A stretch of 64,000 nucleotides of DNA, from assembly GCF_037975245.1 (NCBI RefSeq), contig NC_092569.1:32058668-32122667 (forward strand), in the 5' to 3' direction. The notes under the pieces are model-generated. The model was given only the letters and a program-made list of their open reading frames with translations. It did no database searches and was not told the DNA's origin. Origin of the DNA: Apostichopus japonicus (Eukaryota; Echinodermata; Holothuroidea; Aspidochirotida; Stichopodidae). Within the stretch, counting starts at the first letter, position 1. Every line of letters starts with the position of its first letter. Made by a program: the position numbers and the translations under genes. This document shows positions 1-28,258 of the stretch, piece by piece.

Positions 1-1545
1 CTGAAACTAATGCAATGTGTTTCTGGGATAAGAACATTATCAGTGTGTTAAAAGGTGTATCATACTGCAACCCCTCAACACCCCCCTCCTTCACCACTAA
101 ATTGGCATTTCATTGGAATGCACAGAAAGTTTTGCTTTTTAATCAAATACCAGTAAACACTGAATTTTCAAAAGGAATCAAGTCTTGCTTTACAACAGTC
201 AAACGAAACTGTGCATTGCCCAGTCTAGTCTAGTCTAGGCCTACACAATATTTTGAACATGTCTTTATCAACATGTCGTGACATGGTTCTCAAGATAAAT
301 CAGTGACCAAGGCTAGAGTCTAGGGTAGTCTTTGCAATAATATAACTTAGGATAGGCTACCAGTACTATAAATAGCCTTGACCTAGTGATCCCTTGAAAT
401 GTAGCCTATCGGCTCCTGCTATTTTGATCAATGATAGTGGACGGCATCCAAAATTAACATTAAACCAATGCCTAGTCTTTACTTTTGAAGAAGAAAAAAT
501 TAGGTCGGACTCACGTTAACCAAATTAGGCTATCACTTGAAGAAACATAGCTGTACCATAGATTGGTCACTTTATGCTCGTTTGTAAGTATCGAAGAGAA
601 CAACGTTTGAAACGTTTGTCGATATTTTCCAATTAATGTTTTTTTAATTCAACAAGTAAACTTTTTTTGCCCTTAAACATAGTTTTTCATTCTGCGAAAC
701 GGCCCAAGTAGAACGTTAAATTCAATCACTTATCCAGCTCCGTCTTCAAACAAATTAACTCGGCGTGTTTGCTGGGTTACTGTGATCTTTTAAGATAGAA
801 AGAAATACCTTCTTTCACTCAGATGGAAGCGGTCAGAGATCCAGAAGATATTTCTGTTTTAATTTATTTATGTCCTCCTTCTCACTCACGTTGCGTGATT
901 CCTTCTGGCCTTTGCTTCCCACGCTCCAAAACATCTTTTTCCGTTGCTGACGACAGTTTTACGATAAAAAGGAAATATTTATGATACGATCTGGAAGATG
1001 ACTAACATTAAGATGTATTATAAATGATGTGAACTCTGTAACCTATAAGACTATCAAACTGCAAACAGCTGTTTTACCTGCCAGAACATTGGGTTAGTAC
1101 AGTAGATTAATGAAGCATCTTCTTTCTGGCATAAAGCTTAGAGCCACCCCATTCATAAATTATAATCATTGTAGCTTCTAACTCTTTAAAACTTCCTGAA
1201 TAAAATGATGCAAAATTTACTCAAAGCATTTGCAGGAGTTTGGAGATGGGGAACTTATGGAGGAGATTTTGTTTAGTTAGTTATAACAAAATGTTATTAC
1301 AAATATAATATACTCCAAGTCAAAGGTCAATAAAACACAGATTGAAATATAAAATTGGAGTACTTGCATTGCATTGTAATGGCAGTATGCCATGTATATA
1401 CTTTGTAGAACTCTGTACGAAGCTACAATTCAATTACATTTATTTCACATTCGAAAAGTCAAAACCGAATGACACCAGTATTACAAGTTCTGAGATCTTC
1501 ATACTCGGCCACACAATTGCTACGTGTGGTTCACCTCAAACTCAC

Positions 1546-1617
1546 AGCTCGGTAGCTCAGTCAGTAGAGCATAGTACTGTACTCCAAAGGTTACAGGCTC
1601 AAGTACCCATTGATCAA
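1546..1617 (+). other. tRNA-like sequence (degenerate pseudo-tRNA or SINE head)
   Basis: A D-arm/box A-like stretch (GGTAGCTCAGTCAGTAGAGC) is followed about 30 bases later by a box B-like stretch (GGCTCAAGTACCC). The acceptor, anticodon and T stems do not pair well, so this is not a convincing functional tRNA. The surrounding 240 bases are missing from the collinear position in unit 3 (near 38,960). The box A half recurs at about 25,000-25,020, where the homology with this unit stops. A tRNA-derived SINE fragment is the simplest reading. Confidence 0.45.
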
Positions 1618-2028
1618 CACATTTTTCAACTATATTTATATTTTCCCAGTTAGCTTTCTGTTGTATACTTTTTTTAGTTTATTTCAATCATTATTTTTTT
1701 TTCAACAGAATACGGGGATGAATTAAAACTCCCAGATGATGTTGTGGTAAAATTGATTAGCAATTAGCAACTAACTCTGTGTGTCTGAAATACTGAGAAA
1801 TAAACTTGCAAGATGACAAAGAATGCGCACAATGTTTATAGAAAAAAGACAAATAAATGACACAAAGGATCAACGCTTTGTAGAAATCTCAACTGAAAAA
1901 CATAGATCTGGAACTCTTTGCTTTTGATTTTCTTCTCATATTTCTTTTGTTTGATACTTCTAGTTCAATCATATTAACGAACAATAGTTATCAACGATTA
2001 TTTCAAATTATCATGAATAAACAACTCA

Positions 2029-2172
2029 CGATCTCAAGAATAGTTTCTGCTATCTTCAGGTCACCATATGTGTCAGCTAATTGTGCTGCTGTAATTGTTT
2101 TCACTGATGTGATGATTCTTTTCTTTTATTTGCTACTTTCAATTCCCTTTTGATTCTTTTATGTTTTTCTCT
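2029..2172 (-). pseudogene. Degenerate copy of a minus-strand exon-like relic
   Basis: This is the unit 1 counterpart of the open exon-like segment at 39,287-39,431. The donor-like GTGAGT is kept, but the acceptor region is altered and a one-base insertion near the exon start brings a stop codon into frame. The shared core still reads as a segment containing QLADTYGDLK. It is probably a decayed exon carried along by the segmental duplication. The protein family is not recognised. Confidence 0.25.
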
Positions 2173-4127
2173 CGCAATGTTAAAACATAGAAACACAATT
2201 ATGAATAACAAATCTTCACCAATTATTTTTAGAGCTTTCATGATTAAATCTCTAACCATGTGACAATGTACAGTAGCTATTAAGCTAAAAGATGTATAAT
2301 GTTAATCTTACTTCATGTCTACACAATGAAGGGCTGTCTTTTATGATATAAAAACACCAGTGTGTGACATAGGTGATATGGTACATGTTAATAACCATTC
2401 CATTTCACATCTGATTTTTACTGGTTGGAATTTAAAGATTCATTTATATGGAGGGGATGTAAATAGATAATGCTTTGATATAATGGATATTAAAGTTTAA
2501 TTTATTGAATATTTATTACTGGATGTGATTTAATGTAGGTGTATTACTGAATTATGGTCACAGAAGATTCAAGTATAAGATAAATGTAAAGTTAACTGAA
2601 CTCTTTTGCGCAACTTCCATTCCTAATCCAGCAAAACGAATATTTACCGTGTGATAAGGTTGTTTCTAATATAATTAAAGGGGCGTAAATCCTTCCCTTT
2701 TCAAGGGGAGTGTAGATTCGATTCGGGAACGACCATACCGGCGCAATTTGGGTCGACTCTGCAATTATGAAATATTTGTTTCTTTCGTTTTCATATGCAA
2801 TGATTGAATAAATACGGGAGGCGATTTCACCAACAGAAATCATGTATTCGTGTATCGAAGAGTAAGTAAACCAGACACAACATCCAATATATAGTTTCTC
2901 TTTTGCGCAACTTTCATGGGATTTCCGGTTCTTTTTCGTGCAACAATATTCACCCGGCAGTACACGGAATACTTCGAAGGTTTGACGTATTGTATCAAGA
3001 CTTATTTTAAAATCTCAACTATATTATCTCACAAAATTCTACTGATTATGCTCAAACCTTAAAGTAGGACAATTTATTACAAACAGTCCACTTATATTAA
3101 CAGTTCATTTGTTTCCTCCAACTTATCCGAAAGTTCAACTGGTTTACGTAACAATGTATTTTCTTTTCTGAAATAATAAAAAGCGTAAGCTAAAAGATTT
3201 AGTACTCCCGTGGAATGCATCGCTATAGTTGAGAAGTGTATCAAATTTACTTTGTTTATTTAATGTGCCTGGCATGGTTGGTATTTGACAAACAATTTTC
3301 AATTAATTAATACTGTACTATTTCAGACGGTTCAGAGAATGTGCGTGAACTACTGAATAGCTACTAAGGTTGACTTAATGCCTGTACTGATATGCAATTG
3401 CATGAAAATGTAATGTCTGTACACCCTGTTACGAAATTCAATCCAAATGTTAGGTGGACGTCCGCACTGGGGAGGGATCTTAGGAGAGGGGTAGCGTTTA
3501 ATGGGAGGAGTGTCCCCTCACCTTTGAGAAAATTGTGCCTCGGTAAGGGTGTTTAGAAGCAATGATGCTATCATTTTCATTATATATTAAAAACATTTGC
3601 GTTCGGGTGTTACAATATTTGTTAACCATTTGCTAGACAATTTAGGGTGAGGGCGGAGGGGGTGGTCGGGTTCGTGTTTCCATGGTCCCTGTGGCTACGG
3701 CCTTGTATATATTGAATACATAACACATTTAAAATACATAATATGACATTATGGTAGGTATACGCATTTATTTCCTTTCTCAGTGACCTTTTATTAAAGA
3801 CGACAATCCAATCGACTCACGAAACTTTGTCTAGAAATGTCATTAACTGACTCGAAGTTAACTTGTTACGAGAAACCTCTTTATGTGTTACTAGGCATAT
3901 CGCTAAAGAGAGAAACCTTCTGAGAAGCACTTAACGCCGTGCTGTAACATAAAGTAACCTAATCAGTATCATATATGGTAGCTATTTATTTTTATGTGGT
4001 TAATTTTCCTTGCCGTCCCAGTTTTCGTCCCTGAAAATGTTTTGTGTGGTGGCAGGGACAGCTTTTCCTCTACCTCTTACTACGCCACTGTCGGCTAAAT
4101 AATAGAATGGCGTAGGCATGCTGGTAC

Positions 4128-5410
4128 TTATATATTTATTCATGCAAAATCATGACTGGCAGTGTCTCCGTTGTCTGAAACTGTTGGTAGCCAACCCTCT
4201 GGGAAATGGGTGCCACAGTTAAATGAACCACTTATGACTACGCCTATAAAGTAGCTCTACAAATCTAAATAAGCTCTAGCTACGCCTCTGCTGGTTAACA
4301 GATATAAATTTCATTTAAAAAAGTAACCTTTTTACATGTCATAATATGCTCCTTTGATTAAATATCCTATATAAATGAAAAATATTTTCCTCATAATTGA
4401 TAGTCAGATGTAATTCTTACAGTCAATAAACAATTTAGTCAAAGCCCAGTGAAACAGCTGACATGTTTATTCAATCAGATGTGAGCATACTCGATCCCGC
4501 ACACAGGATGTGACGTAGGCATTATAAAACAAGGAAGTATTGTTCATATAGAATACCACTTGTACTTATCTATTTATTCATGCAAAATCATGACTGGCAG
4601 TGTCTCCGTTGTCTGAAACTGTTGGTAGCCAACCCTCTGGGAAATGGGTGCCACAGTTAAATGAATCACTTATGACTACGCCTATAAAGTAGCTCTACGC
4701 ATCTAAATAAGCTCTAGCTACGCCTCTGCTGGTTAACAGATATAAATTTCATTAAAAAAGTAACCTTTTCACATGTCATAATATGCTCCTTTGATTAAAT
4801 ATCCTATATAAATGAAAAATATGTTCCTTACAATTGATAGTCAGATTTAGCCAAAGCCCAGAGAAACAGCTGACATGTTTATTCAATCAGATGTGAGCAT
4901 ACTCGATCCCGCAAACAGGATGTGACGTAGGCATTATAAAACAAGGAAGTATTGTTCATATAGAATACCACTTGTACTTATCTATTTATTCATGCAAAAT
5001 CATGACTGGCAGTGTCTCCGTTGTCTGAAACTGTTGGTAGCCAACCCTCTGGGAAATGGGTGCCACAGTTAAATGAATCACTTATGACTACGCCTATAAA
5101 GTAGCTCTACGCATCTAAATAAGCTCTAGCTACGCCTCTGCTGGTTAACAGATATAAATTTCATTTAAAAAAGTAACCTTTTCACATGTCATAATATGCC
5201 CCTTTGATTAAATATCTTATATAAATGAAAAATATTTTCCTCATAATTGATAGTCAGATGTAATTCTTAAAGTCAATAAACAATTAAGTCAAAGCCCAGT
5301 GAAACAGCTGACATGTTTATTCAATCAGATGTGAGCATACTCGATCCCGCAAAAGGATGTGACGTAGGCATCATAAAACAAGGAAGTATTGTTCATATAG
5401 AATACCACTG
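4128..5410. repeat. Three tandem copies of a ~412-438 bp block
   Basis: The same block begins near 4,128, 4,560 and 4,977. The landmark CATGACTGGCAGTGTCTCCG recurs at 4,151, 4,589 and 5,001, giving periods of 438 and 412 bases. Copies are nearly identical apart from a deletion in the second. Unit 3 has a single copy at about 42,406-42,840, so the triplication arose after the units separated or was lost there. The block is non-coding. Confidence 0.92.
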
Positions 5411-6249
5411 CAAAACTTCGAATATTCCAAACTGTTAATTAGATATTTTTTCATACAAATTAATAGTGTAGAATAGATCATACCGTACATTTCACGGTAT
5501 ATAATATGTATTGTACTAGGTCATGCAGGTTATATAATGCTGATTAGTAGTACACTTCCTGTCCTTTCATTACTGCTTTAATTTTGCCTTCCAACCAAAA
5601 GCGAAGTAACTTAGCTAAAATAATCACTCATAAATGTTTCTTAAAAATATCGATAATAGAAGCTTAACCAGAACAAGTAAATCAACATTCCTATTAATTT
5701 CATCAGCTTAGTAGCATTGACGTCGTTTGGCACACAACTACAGAACCTTTAACATGAACCACACTAAATGTATTATAGATTAAAACTGATCATCGTAATT
5801 GATATTCGTTTTAAAAACCGAGTGCATTTACATGTACTGAATTGTTATACCTTTTCTGTCATTGGAACTAGAAGCACGATAGTCAATAAGTATACAGTAG
5901 TTGTATTTATCGGAACAAGGACAATTCAACATTATGCAACTGAAGCTTACTGCACTATTGACTGAAATTTCAAGATATAAATAGCTTTTCAAAATAGTAA
6001 GTTGGATTGCGCATGTCGAATAGTCTTCTTTACACACAAGCCAATAATACTATAGATGGGCAGCACATTTGTATAAGCTGTTCACCAAATCAAATTTTAA
6101 ATAAAATGATGGCATTAATAGACATCCATACTACTACTACGGTCATTTCAATAGGATGTCGGTAACCCCTAAATAGATACTCTGTGACATTTGCCATCTT
6201 GAACTTCATCGAATATATTTTCGCATGTCATTTATACAAACTCGAAATC

Positions 6250-22412
<16,163 letters not shown>

Positions 22413-22658
22413 ATAAAACACCGTACAAATAACTTATCAAAAGAGCAGACTTTACTTAGAAAGTAAGAACAGATCCATACATATCTTAGAGCGTCGGACA
22501 GCTGGACGTGTCATAGACAAGAACGAAGAAGAAAATGCAACAACAATTACAAACAGAACGAATCGACAAATAGTTCATTTTAAGGGAATGGCAAATTATT
22601 AATGTTAAACTGTTGTTTGATAGTTTGCAAACTTATTATTGTACGAGTCTCACAAACG

Positions 22659-22664
22659 AATAAA
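22659..22664 (+). terminator. Poly(A) signal of gene 1
   Basis: AATAAA lies in a context (AGTCTCACAAA) that is repeated at the same distance from the stop codon in gene 2 (30,622) and gene 3 (56,637). This supports it as the real 3' end signal. Confidence 0.6.
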
Positions 22665-22699
22665 AATAAAAATACTTTTAAATAAAATAATTTTAAATT

Positions 22700-24029
22700 T
22701 TAAATAAAAAATAAAAATAAAATAATTTTGGAATATACAATTGCGTGAAAGTGTAAACGTAACGATACAAAGACACAAAACATTTAGTAAACATTTATTC
22801 TGTTACGAACATTCTGAAATTTTCTTTCCCTGTTTGTAATCTTATGAAGTCGATAGCCATATAAATGATGACACTGAACTATTGTAAAAGTAATACTTAT
22901 CTTCTTCTGCTTCACTATCAAATAACCCCCCCTCCCCCCCCCTTCCTCAATTCCTGTTCAAACATTTTGCTTAGCGTTGTCATTAATAATAAAAATCACT
23001 ATAATTTATCATCATATCATACAAATTATTTCTCTTCTCTCCTGTTTTTGACGTGTTTGTGTTTTGGGGGTGGGGAAGGGGGGGGGGCAGGGCTAGTTGG
23101 CAATTTTCGACATCATGCCATCATTTTATTCAGGAGCTCATAGTTGTTTGAACATTATTCTGAAACAAGTCCCATTAAATGGAATACCATGCGCACAGTG
23201 GTTTGTAGTTTTACAACCCTCTGCCAAGTATACAGTCCTTTCGTTAGGAAAATAATCCATTTTATTTAAAATCAAAAATACTATAACATGTGTTCCTAAG
23301 TTCCCAACCAACTACTAATTGCATTCACGAAGGTCCAGTACTAGATTTATTTAAGACTGTATAGTAAAGGAAGCTAAGAACAAAGTTGACAAGATTTCTG
23401 ATAAATCAAGTCCAAATAGCGGATGCGACTTTTTAGCACTTAAGGTATTTTGAGTTTGCTATTTTCCGTAAGCTGTGAGGTTCTTAATACAATATGCTAC
23501 ACAGAGTAATTATTGATATTGTTAATTAAACAATACGTCTTCAGTGAGACAAAACAAACTGAATTATAAAGTTACTTTGTAAATTTACCCTCTAAATTGT
23601 AGAAAATATGAAAAGACGGTGTTATCTTACCACTAACATCTCTAAATATTAATACAATATAGTAATACAGTTTGGAAATATGTCCAGATCAAGGTGGACG
23701 TTAAGTGTGAGCAAACAGTGCAAAGATGAGAATACTGGGAATTATAGGATCATTATAGGTATATAAATAATACAAATTAACATTAATAAATAGATGAGAT
23801 TAATTTAACTCGTTTATTAAGTCTGTAAATTGGTCAATTTGAAAAAAAAACATATTAAGTGCAAGTTTTTTTCTTAGTTTGACAACTTTGTTTTGAGAGT
23901 GTTCGATAACTAAGGGACTATCCAGCGCAAACAAAATTAACAGAGGGCGCTGTCATATTCGTTCCAGCAAACTTGACAAACTGTTGCTATGAGTTGATAT
24001 TATTTCCATCAACATTGAATCCTCAGAAG
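22700..24029. other. Intergenic stretch between gene 1 and the unit 2 mosaic
   Basis: No gene is seen. The stretch contains a C-rich tract near 22,926-22,945 and a G-rich tract near 23,065-23,090 on the same strand, about 130 bases apart, that could pair or form quadruplex structures. The rest is AT-rich and unremarkable. Confidence 0.6.
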
Positions 24030-25022
24030 TAGCATAGCTGTACCATGGGTTGATCACCATATATTCTTACGTAATTATTGAAGAGGACATCGTTGAAGCA
24101 TCTGCTGGAATTTCCAAGTGAAAAAAAGGTATGAAATTATGCACCTTAACTTGTTCTGTTTTTTGTACCAGTTTTTAATTCTGTGAAACTGCACAAGCAG
24201 AAAGTTTATTCAATCACTCATCCAGCTCCGTCTTCTAACAAAGTAACCCGGCTTGTTCGCTACCTTGCTGTTATCCTTAAAGATTTAAAGCTTTATCTCT
24301 CGATATCAAGGTGACCAAAATGGATATCAGAAATATCATGTTACTAGTCCACTCACTAGTGTAAGCTCTTTACTCAGATTGTAATGGTTAGAGATCCAGA
24401 AGTAATTTCTGTTTTCCATTTTTTATGTACTCTTTTTAACTCAGTTGGTATTATTTCTTCTGCCCTTTGCTTCTCACACTCCGGGCACCCTTTTTAGTTG
24501 TTGACGACTGTTTTATGATATAAAGGAATATGTATATGATTACTATCTGAAAGATAATTAACTTTTAAGAAATATTATAACTTTGAGGATTTTTACATAA
24601 CGTGAATTTTATAACCCATAGCAATAACAAACTGCAAACAGTTGGTTAACCTGTCAGTATATTGGGTTAGTCCAGTAGACTAATAATGCATCTTCTTCTG
24701 GCAGGGATGGGATTTATTTAGTTAGTTTCAACAACATGTTATTACAAAAGTAATATTATACAATTCAAATGTCAATAGAACACTGGTTAAAATATGAATT
24801 TGGAATACTTGGATCGCATTGTAATGACAGTATGCCATGTTATAAAATCTGTAGAACTCTGTACGGATCTACAATTCAATTAAATTTATTTCAAATTTGA
24901 AAAGGGACAAAAAAAAAAAAACACCAGTATTACAAGTTCTGTGATCTTCATATTCAGCCCCAAAATTGCTACGTGTGGTTCACCTCCAACTAGCAGCTGG
25001 GTAGCTCAGTCAGTAGAGCAAA
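24030..25022 (+). repeat. Unit 2, left block: copy of the 5' flank (matches ~545-1,600)
   Basis: This block is collinear with the upstream region of gene 1, from the phrase CATAGCTGTACCAT to the tRNA-like GGTAGCTCAGTCAGTAGAGC. Homology then stops abruptly and exon 4-type FReD sequence begins 65 bases later. In unit 1 the corresponding flank lies more than 14 kb from exon 4, so the junction is a rearrangement breakpoint. Confidence 0.85.
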
Positions 25023-25086
25023 GAACTCATCATTTCTTTCAACATAATACATAAAAGGATAAACTCTTGTAAGATATTCTTTGAAG

Positions 25087-25351
25087 GTATTACAGCGACG
25101 AAGATCGGATTCTGTAAATTTTAGTAGAAGTTGGAAAGACTTCAGAAATGGCTTTGGCTTTCCAGGCAGTGAGTATTGGATGGGAAATGAGAAAACTGCC
25201 GTCTTAACAAATCAAAAGCGGTACCAACTGCGAATCGACTTTGAGAACGTTGCTGGAGAAACTTACTATGTAACATACGACGAGTTTCGTATCTCAGATG
25301 AATGGGGGGATTATCATATATCTAGTTTAGGAACATTCGAAAGATCAGATG
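25087..25351 (+). pseudogene. Gene 2 exon 4 copy: FBG1 central part
   Basis: The open frame is 88 codons, nearly identical to gene 1 exon 4, with changes such as GSEYWMGNEKTAV in place of GSEFWIGNDKIAV. The GTAAGT donor is intact. No FBG1 A-part exon precedes it, so on its own it cannot fold as a domain. Confidence 0.8.
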
Positions 25352-26203
25352 GTAAGTGTCTTTAACATTATTATTAAATATAACGCCAAAGTAATCAAAC
25401 AAATCGTGATCATTTATTAAATGTCAAACGTGAACGTGCAGAAAATGAACAGTTTATTCTGAAAACGAAGGGATCTGTTGGAAGTAAATTTGGCATGTTA
25501 AATATGTTTTGAAGAAACTGCTACAATATATACAGTACGAGTATTCATATAGTATATCAGCGAGTACAACGGCGCTACAATACATATCGTAGTAATTACA
25601 ACATGATATGATATGAGTGCAAGTACAAGCTTTTAGTGCGAGTTCAAATACTTAATCTTGTATTATTAGTATCCATACTAGAATTTCAAAATGCCTCAAT
25701 TAGCCAAAGTGTGATTACGCACTCACTACAAGAATGTTTCGTACTCATCATCGATTATGGCTCTATACACGGAACCGTACCTAAAATTAGTACAACATAA
25801 TTTTTACAATTAAACCAGGTTCGTCTCCCAGTTTGAAAAGAAATATGATGTTGTTATTAATTATCATTGTTGCCAGAAAGCAGTATACTTACACCGAGAG
25901 AACTCTGAAACAGAAAAAAATGCCATGACTACCTGGTTTCAGACTATCTGCACAACAAATGATGGAGTTTTATCTCGTTATATTGAATAAATATGAACTT
26001 TAATGTAAGTAAGGAACGGCCATTACCTATTTAAATTGTTCTACATTTATTCGAGCAGCTCCTGCGGGTATGTTCCTTTCCTTTATCCTTTTGACAACCA
26101 CGAATTTTAGTAATGACAACAAACTACTCCATGCCACATGTCATATTTGTCGTGACTCTATCAGGTTACTATTATTTTCATGTTTTTCTTTCCTCTTCTC
26201 TAT

Positions 26204-26415
26204 AAACAATCCCTGAATGGTGTCCAGCTAATGAGATATTTAGCGATGAGACCTGTGAGAGGACTTGTAACGACCCTGACACTTGCATCTCGGCTACCTC
26301 TCGCACAGAAACAGAGCAATGTGTTTGTGTTGGTGATTATCTGAGACAGCAAGAACAATGCATCCCTCTGAATCAATGTAACTGCTTCGTTGCTGACAAA
26401 GGAGATGTATTAATG
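26204..26415 (+). pseudogene. Gene 2 exon 5 copy: TIL domain with destroyed acceptor
   Basis: The reading frame and all TIL cysteines are kept (EWCPANEIFSDETCERTC to CIPLNQCNC), but the acceptor dinucleotide AG is AT. The final codon is changed so that the donor is ATG|GTCATG rather than GGG|GTCAGT. The N-glycosylation sequon found in genes 1 and 3 is lost (NET or NGT became DET). Loss of the splice sites while the frame stays open suggests recent inactivation. Confidence 0.8.
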
Positions 26416-26854
26416 GTCATGATGATTCTTTTAGGGAATTTTCTTTGCTTCTCATGATATTTTTCCATATAATAAGAAACAAATATTTTACTTACATTTA
26501 CTCAGGAAGCACAAAACTACTCTTACGGATGTTCATGCCTCAAAAACCTCACACTAAAATGCATGGATACAACTAACGATATTTTGCGGTTAAGACTAAG
26601 TGTAGGCCTAATGTATAGTCACAATAGGCCATTTTATTACATTTGACGGTATCTTTTCATGGCGAATCCATCGGAGTTGGCTTCAAAGACTTCACAAAAC
26701 TTTCATAAAGATCCATACCCTTACCAAGATCTTTCAGGGGAATTTATCATTGGCCACCCACCGTTAGAATCCCGTATATTTCACATTGACAACCGCAAAT
26801 TCATAATTCATTTATTAGTAGTTGTTTTTCTTTTCGCTGAATATCTTAACTTAG

Positions 26855-27064
26855 GGAGGCGATGTTTACGTCAATTCAGGATGTGCACGAAGATTATCTT
26901 GCCAAAACAACAAGATCATAGAGGCGAGTTTCCAGTGTAGTGTTCACGCAACCTGTGCTGAGAGGAACGGTGTCCGTAAATGTTACTGCAATCAAAACTA
27001 CCGAGGGGACGGAGTGACGTGCATCCACAACTGCTTCGTTGTTGACATTGGAAGTGTATTAGGG
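26855..27064 (+). pseudogene. Gene 2 E-like module exon
   Basis: The exon is 70 codons, phase 0-0, from GGDVYVNSGC to NCFVVDIGSVLG with donor GTCAGT. The eight cysteines are kept. It is the most divergent of the E modules, for example QNNKIIEASFQC and NQNYRGDGVTC. Confidence 0.7.
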
Positions 27065-27424
27065 GTCAGTACGGCTCTTTCAGGTCATTTTTTTAAATAA
27101 TTCTTTGTTTTAAATCATTGTCCATTTAATAAGAAGGAAACCTTTACTATTTATACTCAATAATCACATTATATTTACAAAAACTGAGTAGCGTGCGCAT
27201 CGTGGTTGGGCAGGGACCGTTGACCATTTTTTTTGTATGCCAGTCCAGTCAAAACTGTCAGTCGAGGGATGTATTACGTTTAGTTGGGAATCACGTGACC
27301 ACTGCTACGGAATTTTTCATTGGCCAACCCCCGGTAAAATCCTGCACATTTCACTGTGACAACCGCAAATTCATAATTCATTGATTGGTTGTTGTTTTTC
27401 TTTTCGCTGAATATCTTAAATTAG

Positions 27425-27736
27425 GAGGGCCACTTTTACATCAATTCAAGATGTACACGAAAATCAACTTGTAGGAACAGCCGGCTTGTAGATGAGAGTT
27501 ACCAGTGTAGTAGACACGCAACCTGTGCTATGAGGAGCGGTGTCCGTAAATGTTACTGCAATCCAAACTACGAAGGGGACGGAGAGACGTGCACCCGCGA
27601 GGTGGTCCCAAAAGATTGCTACGAGCTTTATGTTTCCGGTACACGCAGTGATGGTTTTGACACCATTTACCCTGATGGTTGGCCAAGCGGCATTCAGGTT
27701 TACTGTGAGATGGAAAGAAACGGAGGAGGATGGACG
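27425..27736 (+). pseudogene. Gene 2 exon 8 copy: E-like module plus FBG2 A part
   Basis: The frame is 104 codons, open throughout, ending VYCEMERNGGGWT at a GTGAGT donor. It carries two more codons in the linker than gene 1 (TREVVPKDCYELY). The intron before it is only about 360 bases, because one module unit is missing compared with gene 1. Confidence 0.78.
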
Positions 27737-27996
27737 GTGAGTTTGCAATCAATTCAGGATTTTAATTCCTAACTCCTTACATTATACTTTAAATTCTACA
27801 AAATGATGCACTGCAGATCTCGTTAAGATGAACTTGACCATTTTAAGGGGAAAAATCAAAAAACAAAATACTCTTGCGAATTATCTCACTTTCACAATAA
27901 ACATATCTTTGTTAACTATTTTATGTCTTTGGATCTCGTGCTCTTAAGGATTAGTAGATTGTATAGTTGGATTACCTATTTTTCTTCATTTCGTAG

Positions 27997-28258
27997 GTTT
28001 TCCAGCGACGATCGAGTGCCTCTGTTGACTTTTATCGTGGTTGGTCGAACTACAAGAACGGTTTCGGTAATAAAAATCAAGACCCCTGGCTAGGTAATAA
28101 ATATATCCACTCTATGACCAACCAGAAAACCTACAAGCTTCGTATTGATCTAAGGGACTATGGTTCATCATCGTATTACGCAGTATATTCGACTTTTAGT
28201 ATTAATAACGAGGCAAACAAGTATCGACTATCAGTTGGATCACACAGTGGAAATACAG
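27997..28258 (+). pseudogene. Gene 2 exon 9 copy: FBG2 central part
   Basis: The frame is open and matches gene 1 exon 9 in length (262 nt) and phase. It starts VFQRRSSASVDFYRGW. Donor GTGAGT is intact, phase 1. Confidence 0.8.

Noticed and set aside
15-233. About 70-codon open frame shared with 37,563-37,775
   Set aside because: Both copies are open, but the nucleotide identity is so high that this carries little weight. No domain, splice context or codon-biased substitution pattern is visible.
365-376. TATA-like TATAAATAG conserved at ~37,905
   Set aside because: It lies 5.9 kb from exon 1 with no downstream coding exon nearby, and the match is expected by chance in AT-rich DNA.
23938-23956. 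CTCF-like AGAGGGCGCTGT motif
   Set aside because: A single short match. Similar motifs occur in common repeats, and there is no second line of evidence.
26659-26940. 93-codon open frame overlapping the E-module exon of gene 2
   Set aside because: It is a shadow in another frame of intron plus exon 26,855-27,064. The true exon frame shows the conserved cysteines.
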